This document shows positions 1 through 10,483 of a stretch of DNA of 46,186 bases, piece by piece. Position 1 is the first letter of the stretch; each line of letters begins with the position of its first letter. The notes under the pieces were generated by a model that had not been told where the DNA came from, did not search any database, and worked only from the letters and a program-made list of their open reading frames with translations. Made by a program: the position numbers and the translations under genes. Origin of the DNA: Pandoraea sp. (GTDB lineage: Bacteria; Pseudomonadota; Gammaproteobacteria; Burkholderiales; Burkholderiaceae); assembly GCA_031291335.1 (NCBI GenBank), contig JARLJF010000140.1:1-46186 (forward strand), given 5' to 3'.

Positions 1-3000
1 TGCCAGGGGTCTGGCACAAACCGCTCGGCGGTCTGTGCCGGCGCACCGAGATAACCGCGCGCGAGGCCCGCCCCGCCGATGTACAGTTCGCCAGCGACAC
101 CCGGCGGCACCGGATTGAGATCACCGTCGAGCACATGCGCATGCAGATTGGCGAGCGGGTGTCCGACCGGCACCGGCGCTTCGATTGCGCTCTGAGGAGG
201 CAACGAATGCGTCAGCGCGCCAACGGTCGTCTCCGTCGGCCCGTAATGGTTGAGGACAGCAAGCGCCGGACGCGCCGCACGAATCTGCGCCACGAACGCC
301 GGGTCTAGCGACTCGCCCCCCGTGACCAGCACGGCACGCGGCAACACCGAATCACCGGCCGCATCGAGCAGTCCTTTCAAATGCCCCGGCACGATCTTCA
401 GCACGTCGATCGGCCGTGCACCACACCAGTCGGCAAAGCGCTGGGCATCGAACGCACAGGCCTCCGGCACCAGGTACAGCGGGCGGCCAAGGGCCAGCGC
501 ACCCAACAGCGTCGTATGTCCGAGGTCGGCTGCCACGGTAGACGCCATTGCGAAACCGCCGGTCGGGTCGTCGCGGGTATCGAGACCACTGTCGTACAGA
601 CGTGCCGCCACCGCCTTCACATAGTTGTGCAGCGCACCGCGACTGACCACCACACCCTTCGGCTCGCCCGTCGACCCCGACGTATAGATGACGTAAGCCG
701 CCTGTGCCGGATGCGCAGCCACCGGGCGCGGCGCGGACACCTCACCTGCCGCAGACTTCAAATCGCGCCAACGGATCAACGGGGCCTGCGTGATCGCGGG
801 CGCCTGATCGTCAACGATGACTGCCTTCGCACCGCTGGCCTTCACGAGCTTGTCGAGACGTGCCAGCGGCTGCGACGGATCGAGCGGAACGTAAGCGGCG
901 CCCGCTTTCCAGACGCCGAGAATCGCCCCGGCCAATGCCGCACTGCGTGGCAAACACACCGCGACGCGATCCTCCGGCCCGATGCCACCTGCCTGCAACG
1001 CAATGGCCAGACGGTTAGCCAACGCATCGAGTTCGTCGCGCCGGTAAAGGCCATCCTCCCCTTCGGCCGCCAGTGCCGCGCCATCGCGCGCGACATGCGC
1101 CTGCCAAACATCGAGCAGGTCTTGCGTCGGCCAGACAGCGCCGGCGGGCAATGCTGGCGTTGCGCCACGCAGACCCACACGCCCAAGCGGCAGGTCGAGG
1201 CCATCGGCCACGGTTTCGAGCAACGCCACAAACCGTTCGCCCAACGCCTGAATGCTCGCGTCATCGAAACGCTCACGGGCGTAGGCCAATACCAGACGCA
1301 AGCCGTCGTGCTGCTCGACGATCAGCGAGAGCGGATAGTTGTTGCGCGCTTGCGTCTCGCGCTCCAGCAATGAGAGCCGCAAACCGTCGTCACGCTGACC
1401 GAGCAAGGCGGCGTCCAGCGGATAGTTCTCGAAGACGACGATGCTCTCGAACAGTGCGCCGTCCGCGCCCTCACCCTCTCGTTGCGCCTCGCGCGTAATA
1501 GCCGACAAGGCGACATGCTCGTGTTCGCGCGATTGCGCCGTCTGCGTCTGCAATTGCCGCAGCCATTCGGCCACAGTCACGCGCGGGTCTAGCTGCGCAC
1601 GCACTGGCAACGTGTTGATGAAGAGTCCGGACATGCGTTCGATGCCCGGCACAGCGGCCGAACGCCCCGACGCCGTAACGCCGAACACAACGTCACGCAA
1701 GTCAGCGTGACGCGCCAACAGCAACGCCCACGCGCCCTGACAAAGCGTGCCCGGTGTGACACCCGCGCGACGGGCGGCCTCGCACCACGCCTGCCACGTC
1801 GAGGGAGCGAGCGTCCAGGCGGTTTCCCCGTGACCACTCGCCTGCCTCGGCAAGTGGTTCTCGCGGGCGGCGGGCAACGGGGTCGGCGCGGCCACGCCAT
1901 CGAGCAGTTGACGCCAGTGCGTCAGCGACACGCTCGGGTCCAGCCCACGTTGCCAGACGGCGAATTCGGCGAACGACGGGGCCGCCGAAACGTTGGCATC
2001 GTTCGATGCGCTCCCCTTCACGCGTGCGCTGTAACGCGACATGACGTCGCTCAGCACTAGCCCCGTACTCCAGCCATCGAGCGTGACGTGGTGGCTACTC
2101 CACAGCAGCCACCAACGTGCATCCCCCACGCGAATCAACGCCAATCGAGGACGATTCGCTTGTGCGAACGAGAAACCAGCGACCCGCTCAGCTTTGAAAC
2201 GCGTGTCCAGACGCGCGTGTTGTCCGGACTCGCTCAGCCCGCGCCAGTCCTCTATCGGGAGAAGTTCGTTACGCGGAGCCACCGTCTCGCGCGCATGAAC
2301 CAGCAGCAGCGGCAGGTCGCCCGTATCGGTGGCGTACGCCGTGCGCAACGCCGCATGGCGCATCACGGTCTCACGCCACGCATGGGCGAAGGCGTCGGCA
2401 TCGAGATCGCCGTCGATCACGAAGCCCTTCTGATAGAAGTACGGGTCGGCAGTGCCCTGCTGCTGCGAATAAAACAATAGCCCCTGCTGCATCGACGTCG
2501 CTGGCACGACGGCCTCCAACTGTTGCGCCGACGCGGGCAACGCAGCCAGTTGCTCAAGCGAAAGCCCGGCGTGCGGGAAGTCTTCCGCGATCACCGGTTC
2601 GTTGCCCGGGAGCGTGTCAGCCAGCGCCAGAAGCGTGGCACTGATGTCATCGATGAGCGTCTGCACGTCATCGCCCGCGAGACGCATGCGGTCGTAGCGG
2701 CAGATAGCGCGCAGCGTATCGCCGTGCTGCCAGACGTCGAAGGTCAACCCGTTCGGCGACGGCGCGTCGGGTTCATGCGACAACCCGCCGCCGACGATGC
2801 CATCCGCCTCCATGCGACCGAGGAAATTCACCGTGACGCGGCCTTCCGGCAGAGCGTCGAGCACGTCTCTGGCTTGCGGCGTGCCGAGATAACGCAGTGC
2901 GCCGTAGCTCGAACCCTCTTGCGGCGCACGACGCCATGCTTCGCGCGCGGCGGACAGCGTTGCCTGCGGCGTTGTGCCGAGGGATACCGCCAGCGGCCAC

Positions 3001-6000
3001 GCGGCGGTGAACCATCCCACGGTGCGCGAAAGGTCGCCATGGTCGTCACTGCCGCCACGCCCGTGGCCCTCCACGTGCACGACATAGCGGCTGGCGTTGA
3101 CGCGCGCCCCCAGCGTATGAGCCACGGCCGCGCTCAAGACCTCGTGCAGACGCACGTGTCGCAGCCGCATTAGCGGTAAGGCGACGGTCGCAGGCCATGT
3201 GTGTTCAATGTGCCCCGTGCCGCGCTCGGAACGATTGTCCCTGGCGACATCCACCGAATCGACGGCACCGGACAACGTCTTGCGCCAGACGTCGAGCGTC
3301 GCCTGTGCGGTTTCGGTCTTCGCCCAGTCATGCCAGCGCTGCGCCCATTCGCGCATCGACTGCCCTACGGCCGGCAGCGTCACCGGCGCGCCCGACCGTC
3401 CTTGCGCGAGGGCGGTTTGCAGGTCGTCCAGCAGGATTCGCCATGACACACCATCGATCACCAGATGGTGAGCGATCAGGAAGCAACGCAGCGCGCCGGC
3501 TTCCGTACGAACGAGCAGCGCCCGCAGCAACGGACCGTCCGTCAGCGAAAGGCTGCGCTGCGCTTTTGCAAGACCGTCGGCAAGTTGCGCGTCGTCGCAC
3601 ATGGCCGCGTGCCAGAGCAGATCTTCCGGAGCGTGGGGTGCCACGTAGCGGGCTTGCCAATGACCGTCCCGCTGCTCGAATCGGAGTCGCAGCGCGTCGT
3701 GGTGCTTGACGACATGCGAGAGCGCTTCACGCAGCGACGCCATGTCGACGCCTTCGGGCAAATGCACCTCGACCCACTGATTCCAGTGATCGCGGCGGCT
3801 GACCTCCTGCCGGAAGAACCACGCCTGTACGGGTGTGAGCGGCACGTCGCCTGTCAACGGTTCCGGCGCACGGGCGGTTTCACCGTCGGCCGTGGCCGAG
3901 CGGGCTTGCGCAGCGAGTCGCGCAAGGGTCTGATGGCGGAAGACGTCCTGCGCACCGAGTTGCCAGCCGGCCTGACGCGCCCGGCCAACCATCTGCAACG
4001 CCACGATGGAATCGCCGCCCAACGCAAAGAAATTGTCGTCACGGCTCACCGTGGGCAGACGCAACAGCTCCTGCCAGACGGCAGCCAACGCCACTTCGGC
4101 AGCACTCTGCGGCGCTTGTCCGCCAGCGCTGCCCCACACCGGCGGCGGTAGCGCAGCGCGGTCACGCTTGCCGTTGGGCAGCTTCGGCAATGTGTCGAGC
4201 GCGATGATGAGCGAGGGCACCAGGTAATCGGGTAGTCGATGCGACAGCGCAACGCGCAGCACTTCACCGTCCAACCCCTTGCCCGCAACATAGGCGACGA
4301 GTTGATCGCCCGCCGGTCCGGCCGCGACGACTGCCAACGCATCGTCAACACCCGGTTCACGCAGCAACTGCGCCTCGATCTCGCCTGGCTCGATGCGAAA
4401 GCCCCGCACCTTCACCTGCTGGTCGAAACGACCGAGGTACACGAGCGTGCCGTCGGCCGTGCGTCGCACGCGGTCGCCGGTGCGGTACATCCGTGCGCCC
4501 GGCTCGCCGCGAGGGTCCGGTACGAAACGCTCTGCCGTCAGTCCCGGTCGCCCGAGATAGCCGCGCGCCACGCCTTCCCCGCCCAGATACAGTTCGCCCA
4601 CCGCGCCGAGCGGCACCTCACCCAGCCACGGGTCGAGCACCCACGCCCGGCGGTTGCCGACCGGCTCGCCGATGGGCGCGTATGCCTGCCCCGCGAGTTG
4701 TGCCGCCGGTTGTGCCTCCAGCGCGCCGTCGATGGACCACGCGACCGGGGTCATCACCGTCTCGGTCGGGCCGTAACCGTTGATCGTCTGCGCCGGACGG
4801 AACATCGCCTGCGCCGCGCGCAATGCTGGCCACGGCATCGCTTCACCACCGAACGACAGCAGCCGCAGCGCCGGTGCACCGTTCGCCCCGCTCGTGGCAA
4901 GCCGGCAGAGATAAGCCGTCGGGAAGCCGGCATTCGTCACCCCGTGGCGACGCATCGCGTCGACCATCGTTTGCGGCGCCCAATGCCGCTCGTCCGCGAC
5001 GAACAGCGAAGCGCCGCAAATCAGCGGCGCCATCCAGCGCTCGTGTGCGCCGTCGAAATTGATGGAGAGCACGTGCAGTTCGCAGACGTCGGGCGTGAGC
5101 CGGTATTGCGCTCCCGTTGCGCGGCAATGCATGGCCAGCGGACCGTGCGCGACGGCCACCCCCTTCGGCGTGCCGGTGGAGCCGGACGTGTAAATCAGAT
5201 AGGCCAGTTGGTCTGGGTGCAGCACCACATGGGGCGCTCGCGCAGACAGCAATGCATCGGACGCAATATCGGCCACGACGGTACGTTGCTTCGGCAACCA
5301 CGACGCATCGGCCAGCGACGCTTCGGTCAGCACCAGCGAAATACCGGCATCGTCGATGATCTGTGCCAGACGCTCGGCCGGATACGCCGGGTCAAGCGGC
5401 ACGAACGCGCAACCCGCCTTCATGATGCCGAGCAAACCGCTGATCATGCCGGTTTGCCGCGTCATCGCCAGACCGATGCGCGCCTCCGGTGCCACGCCCT
5501 GCGCGCGCAACCAATTCGCAATGCGGTTCGCAGCGCTTACCAGCGCGGCATACGTGAGCGTGCCCGCTTCGTCGCGCAAAGCGATGGCGGACGGTAGCTG
5601 CGCCGCCTGCGCGTCGATCAGTGCCGGAACGCTTTCAAACGACGTCTCGGCAGACGGCGGCATCACGCGACGGCCTTCGTCCCAAGCACTCGCGAACGCC
5701 ACGTCGAGCGACGCAAGCGGCCGCGTTGATAGCGCAAGCAACGTGGCCAGCCCGGCGGCCCAATCCGCGCCCATGCGCTCGATGGTCGCAGCGTCGAACA
5801 GATCGGTCGGGAACGTGAAGCGCGCACGCAAGGTCACGCCGTCGAGCGGGTCTGTATTGCCGCTAGTGCCCCGCCCCGCCGTCTCGTGCAATTCGTCGAT
5901 GTCGAGCGCGAGGTCGTATTGGGCGCCACCTGTCAGCGGCTCGGCGACCACGTTCAGGCCGGGCGACCAGTTCGCTGCCGTACGCGATGCCGCCGCGTTC

Positions 6001-9000
6001 GCGACATGATGGTTCAGCATCACCTGAAACAACGGCGACTGTCCGAGGCTGCGCTGCGGGGCGATGCGCTCCACCACTCGCTCGAACGGTGCTTCCCGAT
6101 GGGCTTGCGCCTCCAGCGCAGCGTCGCGGACCTGCGCGACCAAGCCGTCGAAATCCGCCGACGGGTCGATCTGTGCACGCCAGACCTGCGTGTTGACGAG
6201 ACACCCGAGCATGCGCTCCAGCCCCGCCACATCACGCTGCGCAACCGGCACGCCCACGCGAATGTCCGTTTCCCCCGCATAGCGATGCAGCAGCCACTGG
6301 AACGACGCGGCCAGCACGATGAAGGGCGTGGCTTTGCGCTGCGCAGCGTAAGTCAGCACGTCGCGCGTAAGGCCCGCCGGGAGTTCGAACGACAGCGTGC
6401 GCCCCGCGCCGCTGCGCAGCACGCTTCGCGCGCGATCCACCGGCAGCGCCAGCACGGGCGAAGGCTCAGGCAGACGCGCCTGCCACCAGTCGAGCTGGCT
6501 CGCCAGCGTTGCGCCGCCGACCCGGGCGTGTTGCCAATGGGCGTGATCGCCGGGCTGGACAGGCACAGCTTCATACACAGGCACGCCGCCCGCTGCACAC
6601 GCCGCGTAGGCGCATGCCAATTCGTCGACGAACACGGTCATCGACCAGGCGTCAGTCACCAGGTGGTGCAACACGAACACCAGCCGCGACGCGTCGTCCG
6701 CCGTACGCAACAACGCCACACGCCACGGCGGCGTTGATTCAGGGGCAAACGGCTGTGCGAGCAGTTCGCTCGTCAGGGTTGCAGCGCAGGCGTCGGAATT
6801 CTCGTGCGCTGACAGATCGTGCTGTGAGAACGGCACGTCGACGCGCGCGTGCACGATCTGGACAGCCACGCCATCGTGCTCGTCAAACGTCGTGCGCAAA
6901 GCGTCGTGACGGGCCGTCACCACTTCGAGCGCACGGGCAAAGGCTTGCGCGTCGAGCCGGCCTTTGACGAGCAACTGCCCACCCACGTGATAGGCAGCGC
7001 TGTTCGCCGGATCGAGCCGGTGAACGAACCACAGTCGCGCCTGCGCAAACGACTGCCGGTAAACCCGCTGGTCAGCCGTCTGTGCCAACGGCGTGGCCGT
7101 GGGAATCCGCAACGTGGCCTCGTTGTCTCCGGCGTTAGATACCGGCGACAGCCTGGCGAGCGCGCTCACCCATTCGCCAAGACGGGCATGCTCGTAAAGG
7201 GATGCGGGGGTCGCTCGCAACCCCAGACGCTCTTGCACACGCGCGAGCACCTGCATGGCAAGCAATGAACTGCCGCCGCACAGGAAGAAGTGGTCGTCCG
7301 GATGCACCTCGCGGCGCCCAAGGACTTCGCGCCAGATTTCGGCTACCGCCTCGTAGCGCGCATCTTGAATCGGAGGACGCGCGGGTTTAACGCGCTTCGC
7401 TTCGTCAGATTCATTCGATGCATCAGACTTATCAGATTCGTCTCCGACGATAACCCCGCTCTGCCAGACGGCCCACGCGTCGAGCGATCCGTCGCGCCAG
7501 CCCTTCGCGCAAGCACTGCGCTGCAACTTGCCGCTCGACGTCTTTGGCAATGCGCCGGGATTGAGCAGCACCACCACCGACGCCGCTTGTTGGCAGACGT
7601 CGGCCACCGCTACGGCGACCGCCTCGGCGAGCGATTGCGGCGGCACCATCTTTTGCACACTGCGCCCGACCTCCGCCGCAATGCCGATACCGGGCTCCCC
7701 GTCGATCTCGACGGCGAAGGCCGTCACCCGCCCCTTGCGCACGAGTTCGACGTCCGCCTCGACGGCCTTCTCCAGATCCTGCGGATAAAGATTGTGGCCG
7801 CGCACGATGATGACGTCCTTGCAGCGGCCCGTGATGTACAACTGCCCGTCATGCAAGAAGCCGAGATCCCCCGTGCGCAACCAGCGCTTGCCGTCGGCCT
7901 GCACGAAGGTGCGCGCGCTGGCCTCGTCGTTGTGCCAATAACCCTGTGCAACGCTTGGGCCGTGCACCCAGATCTCCCCGACCCCACCCGCCGCCACCGG
8001 CGAGGGCGCGACGTCAGGCGACTCGCTCCATGTCATCAGCCGCACGTCATGATCGACCTGCGTGGCGCCACAGCCGACGAGCATCGCGCCCTCTGCGTCA
8101 GCCACTTGCGCGCGTTGCGCCGCCATAGCGGTCCGGTCGAACTCGGCGGCCGCCATGCCGTCGCCCCGCTGACCGCCCGTCACGAAAAGCGTGGCCTCAG
8201 CCAGCCCGTAGCACGGATACACCGCCGACGGGTCGAAGCCGGCCGGGGCGAATGCGCCGCAAAAATCGATCAACGTGTCGTGACGCACCGGCTCCGAGCC
8301 CGAGAACGCCAGTCGCCAGCCACCCAGATTCAGTGACGCGATCGTCCCCGCGTCGATGCGCTGCGCGCACAGGCGATACGCGAAATCCGGGCCACCGCTG
8401 ACAGTGCCGCCAAACTTGTCGATGGCGCGCAACCACCGCACAGGGCGTTCCAGGAAGAACTGCGGCGACATCAGAACGAGACGCGAACCGCGATAGATCG
8501 GCGAGAGCAGTCCGCCGATCAGGCCCATGTCGTGATAGAGCGGCAACCAGCTCACCATCGTGTCGTCGCGGGTCATGCCCAGCCCGGCGACGATGGCCGC
8601 TTCGTTCGCCATCAGATTGGCGTGGCTGACCATGACGCCCTTGGGCGTCGAAGTCGAACCGGAGGTGTATTGCAGGAATGCAAGGTCGGTCGGTGCGACG
8701 GACGTTTCCTGCCATTCAGGCGCCATGGCATCGTCGATCTCATCGATCACGACGATCTCGACGCCACGCAACTCCGGGACCGCATCGCCGAAGGCGAGCA
8801 TGGCGTCGCGATGTTGCCGGTCGGTGAGCACGAAGCGCGCGCGGGCATCTTTGAGGATGGAGCGAACGCGCGCGAGATGCTGCGGACGCGCCGACTCGGG
8901 CGGAAATGCCGGAACGGCGATTGCCCCCGCGTACAAACAACCGAAAAAGCCGGCCACGTAGTCCAGCCCCGTCGGCATGAGCAACAAACCGCGCTCGCCG

Positions 9001-9278
9001 TGGGCCTGTCCGCCAGTCAGCCGTTGCAATGTCGCCGCGACCGCGCGGGCGCGCGTGTCCAGACCGGCGCAACTGAGCACCTCGCCGTCACCGTCGTCGC
9101 TGGACAGGGCGCGCAGTGCCTCACGCGCGGGCTCGAGCCGGGCGCGAGCGCGCAGCAGGTCGACGATGTGTTCGATGGGCGCGCCGGGCGTTGCGGCGAC
9201 TGACGGGGCGGGCCCACCTGATGAGGCTAAGGAAGCCAGGGGGCCGAAGGGGACAGGCAGGCGGAGAGCGTCGTTCAT
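1..9278 (-). CDS. Lipopeptide siderophore NRPS (FAAL-PCP-C-A-PCP-E-C-A..., partial)
   Basis: This is one open frame of about 3,092 codons that continues past the left edge. Its start is fixed by an in-frame TGA four codons upstream and no earlier start codon. Domains in order: fatty-acyl-AMP ligase (residues ~35-600, YTSGSTSTPKGV near 200); carrier protein (~640-705, FFLCGGSSL, Ser ~671); C domain (~735-1165, HHLVTDAW ~870); A1 (~1225-1700); carrier protein with LGGDSI (~1753); epimerase (~1805-2240, HHLVIDGVSW ~1940 and EGHGR ~2067); C domain with HHVTLDGWS (~2395); A2 (from ~2740). Read against GrsA, the A1 specificity residues are D-G-E-G-S-G-G-M-T, resembling hydroxyornithine codes. Those of A2 are D-L-T-K-V-G-H-V-G, the aspartate code. 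The inferred product begins acyl-D-(N5-hydroxy)Orn-Asp. The Asp is probably beta-hydroxylated by the upstream SyrP-like enzyme. Later modules and release lie outside the window. It is OrbI-like in logic and could be the pandorabactin synthetase, which I cannot confirm. Confidence 0.95.
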   Translation of the reverse strand, partial: MNDALRLPVPFGPLASLASSGGPAPSVAATPGAPIEHIVDLLRARARLEPAREALRALSSDDGDGEVLSCAGLDTRARAVAATLQRLTGGQAHGERGLLLMPTGLDYVAGFFGCLYAGAIAVPAFPPESARPQHLARVRSILKDARARFVLTDRQHRDAMLAFGDAVPELRGVEIVVIDEIDDAMAPEWQETSVAPTDLAFLQYTSGSTSTPKGVMVSHANLMANEAAIVAGLGMTRDDTMVSWLPLYHDMGLIGGLLSPIYRGSRLVLMSPQFFLERPVRWLRAIDKFGGTVSGGPDFAYRLCAQRIDAGTIASLNLGGWRLAFSGSEPVRHDTLIDFCGAFAPAGFDPSAVYPCYGLAEATLFVTGGQRGDGMAAAEFDRTAMAAQRAQVADAEGAMLVGCGATQVDHDVRLMTWSESPDVAPSPVAAGGVGEIWVHGPSVAQGYWHNDEASARTFVQADGKRWLRTGDLGFLHDGQLYITGRCKDVIIVRGHNLYPQDLEKAVEADVELVRKGRVTAFAVEIDGEPGIGIAAEVGRSVQKMVPPQSLAEAVAVAVADVCQQAASVVVLLNPGALPKTSSGKLQRSACAKGWRDGSLDAWAVWQSGVIVGDESDKSDASNESDEAKRVKPARPPIQDARYEAVAEIWREVLGRREVHPDDHFFLCGGSSLLAMQVLARVQERLGLRATPASLYEHARLGEWVSALARLSPVSNAGDNEATLRIPTATPLAQTADQRVYRQSFAQARLWFVHRLDPANSAAYHVGGQLLVKGRLDAQAFARALEVVTARHDALRTTFDEHDGVAVQIVHARVDVPFSQHDLSAHENSDACAATLTSELLAQPFAPESTPPWRVALLRTADDASRLVFVLHHLVTDAWSMTVFVDELACAYAACAAGGVPVYEAVPVQPGDHAHWQHARVGGATLASQLDWWQARLPEPSPVLALPVDRARSVLRSGAGRTLSFELPAGLTRDVLTYAAQRKATPFIVLAASFQWLLHRYAGETDIRVGVPVAQRDVAGLERMLGCLVNTQVWRAQIDPSADFDGLVAQVRDAALEAQAHREAPFERVVERIAPQRSLGQSPLFQVMLNHHVANAAASRTAANWSPGLNVVAEPLTGGAQYDLALDIDELHETAGRGTSGNTDPLDGVTLRARFTFPTDLFDAATIERMGADWAAGLATLLALSTRPLASLDVAFASAWDEGRRVMPPSAETSFESVPALIDAQAAQLPSAIALRDEAGTLTYAALVSAANRIANWLRAQGVAPEARIGLAMTRQTGMISGLLGIMKAGCAFVPLDPAYPAERLAQIIDDAGISLVLTEASLADASWLPKQRTVVADIASDALLSARAPHVVLHPDQLAYLIYTSGSTGTPKGVAVAHGPLAMHCRATGAQYRLTPDVCELHVLSINFDGAHERWMAPLICGASLFVADERHWAPQTMVDAMRRHGVTNAGFPTAYLCRLATSGANGAPALRLLSFGGEAMPWPALRAAQAMFRPAQTINGYGPTETVMTPVAWSIDGALEAQPAAQLAGQAYAPIGEPVGNRRAWVLDPWLGEVPLGAVGELYLGGEGVARGYLGRPGLTAERFVPDPRGEPGARMYRTGDRVRRTADGTLVYLGRFDQQVKVRGFRIEPGEIEAQLLREPGVDDALAVVAAGPAGDQLVAYVAGKGLDGEVLRVALSHRLPDYLVPSLIIALDTLPKLPNGKRDRAALPPPVWGSAGGQAPQSAAEVALAAVWQELLRLPTVSRDDNFFALGGDSIVALQMVGRARQAGWQLGAQDVFRHQTLARLAAQARSATADGETARAPEPLTGDVPLTPVQAWFFRQEVSRRDHWNQWVEVHLPEGVDMASLREALSHVVKHHDALRLRFEQRDGHWQARYVAPHAPEDLLWHAAMCDDAQLADGLAKAQRSLSLTDGPLLRALLVRTEAGALRCFLIAHHLVIDGVSWRILLDDLQTALAQGRSGAPVTLPAVGQSMREWAQRWHDWAKTETAQATLDVWRKTLSGAVDSVDVARDNRSERGTGHIEHTWPATVALPLMRLRHVRLHEVLSAAVAHTLGARVNASRYVVHVEGHGRGGSDDHGDLSRTVGWFTAAWPLAVSLGTTPQATLSAAREAWRRAPQEGSSYGALRYLGTPQARDVLDALPEGRVTVNFLGRMEADGIVGGGLSHEPDAPSPNGLTFDVWQHGDTLRAICRYDRMRLAGDDVQTLIDDISATLLALADTLPGNEPVIAEDFPHAGLSLEQLAALPASAQQLEAVVPATSMQQGLLFYSQQQGTADPYFYQKGFVIDGDLDADAFAHAWRETVMRHAALRTAYATDTGDLPLLLVHARETVAPRNELLPIEDWRGLSESGQHARLDTRFKAERVAGFSFAQANRPRLALIRVGDARWWLLWSSHHVTLDGWSTGLVLSDVMSRYSARVKGSASNDANVSAAPSFAEFAVWQRGLDPSVSLTHWRQLLDGVAAPTPLPAARENHLPRQASGHGETAWTLAPSTWQAWCEAARRAGVTPGTLCQGAWALLLARHADLRDVVFGVTASGRSAAVPGIERMSGLFINTLPVRAQLDPRVTVAEWLRQLQTQTAQSREHEHVALSAITREAQREGEGADGALFESIVVFENYPLDAALLGQRDDGLRLSLLERETQARNNYPLSLIVEQHDGLRLVLAYARERFDDASIQALGERFVALLETVADGLDLPLGRVGLRGATPALPAGAVWPTQDLLDVWQAHVARDGAALAAEGEDGLYRRDELDALANRLAIALQAGGIGPEDRVAVCLPRSAALAGAILGVWKAGAAYVPLDPSQPLARLDKLVKASGAKAVIVDDQAPAITQAPLIRWRDLKSAAGEVSAPRPVAAHPAQAAYVIYTSGSTGEPKGVVVSRGALHNYVKAVAARLYDSGLDTRDDPTGGFAMASTVAADLGHTTLLGALALGRPLYLVPEACAFDAQRFADWCGARPIDVLKIVPGHLKGLLDAAGDSVLPRAVLVTGGESLDPAFVAQIRAARPALAVLNHYGPTETTVGALTHSLPPQSAIEAPVPVGHPLANLHAHVLDGDLNPVPPGVAGELYIGGAGLARGYLGAPAQTAERFVPDPW

Positions 9279-9429
9279 GACGGTAGCGACTCACGAAGCA
9301 GGAGCGGAATCAAAGACTGGCGCGTAGCCGCCGCCGTAACCGCCGTAACGGCAGGCGTGAATCACGAACGGCGGCACGCGGAAAATGACAAGGAGCAACG
9401 ACCGGGCGTCGATGGACCGGCAGCAAACG

Positions 9430-10404
9430 TCAGCGATCTGCGCCGTGCGCCTGCGCCATGGCCACCACCACCTTGCGCGGCCCTTTGAACGGCGAACGCG
9501 CATGAGCGGCGAGCATGTTGTCGAGCATCAGAACGTCGCCGTTCTGCCACGGGAAGCTGATCTTCTCCGCCTCCAGCACGTGACGGATGGTCGCCAGCGC
9601 CTCTTCCTCGATGGGACTGCCATCGCCGTAATACACGTTGCGCGGCAGATCCTCCTCGCCGACGACATCCAGTAGCGTCTCGCGCACGTCGGGTTCGAGA
9701 TTGGAGATGTGGAACAGATGCGCCTGATTGAACCAGACCCAATCGCCTGTCGCCGGATGCTGCGCCACGGCCTGACACAACTGACGCGTGCGCAGTTCGC
9801 CGTCTTCCTTCCACTCGCAGGCAATACGGTGAGCGCGGCAATAGGCTTCCACCTCGGCGCGGTCTTCGGTGTTGAAGACCTGCGTCCACGGCACGTCAAA
9901 ACCGTTGCCGAAGTTGCGCACGTACATGAGCCCCTTCTGCGCGAAACGCTCACGAAGCGCCTGCGGCAATCGCGCGTAGATGCGACGACTGTCGGCAATC
10001 GGCGTCTCGCCGCCTTCCGGCGCCGTCTGCACGCTGTAGAACCAGATCTTCATCGGCCAATCGCGCGTGTACGATTGCTCGTTATGCAAAGGAATTTGTT
10101 GGTGCGGCGGATATTCGGTCGACGTGTACACGCCTTGCGCCACCTTGCTGCGCGGTGTGGAGCCGAACTCGTAGGTCAGCAACGCGTGACCGAACGACGC
10201 GGCGAACTCGCGGAACGACGCGTCGCCATCGACGCGGAACCCACGGAAAAGCACGCCACCGTGGGTCGGAAGATATTCGTCCACCAGCGCGTGAAGGGCA
10301 CTGGCGGCAGCCTCGATGGGCACACCGGCATCGCGCGGTTCGACCACCATCGGGAGATCGCCATTGGTGCGCAGGGCGCGCACATCGAGCATCGTATCGA
10401 GCAT
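9430..10404 (-). CDS. TauD/SyrP-family Fe(II)/2-oxoglutarate dioxygenase (aspartate beta-hydroxylase-like)
   Basis: The 324-residue protein belongs to the TauD/TfdA fold. It shows the HxE iron ligands in PLHNEQSY (~residue 107) and the distal His in DNMLAAHARSPF (~304), followed by the Arg-containing C-terminal part. The start at 10404 has GAGG eight bases upstream; an upstream extension to 10473 has no such site and no family similarity. SyrP-type enzymes hydroxylate the beta carbon of carrier-bound aspartate in siderophore and lipopeptide assembly (compare OrbG of ornibactin). Here the gene lies 151 bp before an NRPS whose second A domain carries an aspartate code, so it probably makes the beta-hydroxyaspartate iron ligand. 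It lies downstream of the exporter and has its own OrbS-like promoter. Function is inferred from family and context. Confidence 0.88.
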   Translation of the reverse strand: MLDTMLDVRALRTNGDLPMVVEPRDAGVPIEAAASALHALVDEYLPTHGGVLFRGFRVDGDASFREFAASFGHALLTYEFGSTPRSKVAQGVYTSTEYPPHQQIPLHNEQSYTRDWPMKIWFYSVQTAPEGGETPIADSRRIYARLPQALRERFAQKGLMYVRNFGNGFDVPWTQVFNTEDRAEVEAYCRAHRIACEWKEDGELRTRQLCQAVAQHPATGDWVWFNQAHLFHISNLEPDVRETLLDVVGEEDLPRNVYYGDGSPIEEEALATIRHVLEAEKISFPWQNGDVLMLDNMLAAHARSPFKGPRKVVVAMAQAHGADR

Positions 10405-10453
10405 GATTGGATCCTCAACGAAACCGCGGCGCCAAACGCGCCGCACTTTCATT

Positions 10454-10477
10454 GACGATCCTCGAGCCTGCAATTTA
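10454..10477 (-). promoter_or_regulatory. OrbS/PvdS-like promoter before the hydroxylase-NRPS genes (15-bp spacer)
   Basis: Read on the minus strand, TAAAT (10477-10473) is followed by 15 bases and then CGTC (10457-10454). This is the iron-starvation sigma pattern seen at three other places in the locus, with a spacer one base shorter. It sits in the 79-bp gap between the exporter stop and the hydroxylase start. The short spacer makes it the least certain of the four sites. Confidence 0.5.
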
Positions 10478-10483
10478 AGGGGT

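Noticed and set aside
381-9203. Several long plus-strand open frames (for example 381-1373 and 4239-5597)
   Set aside because: They lie antisense to the continuous NRPS frame, have Arg/His/Gln-rich shadow composition and no domain similarity; the minus-strand frame carries all NRPS motifs in register.
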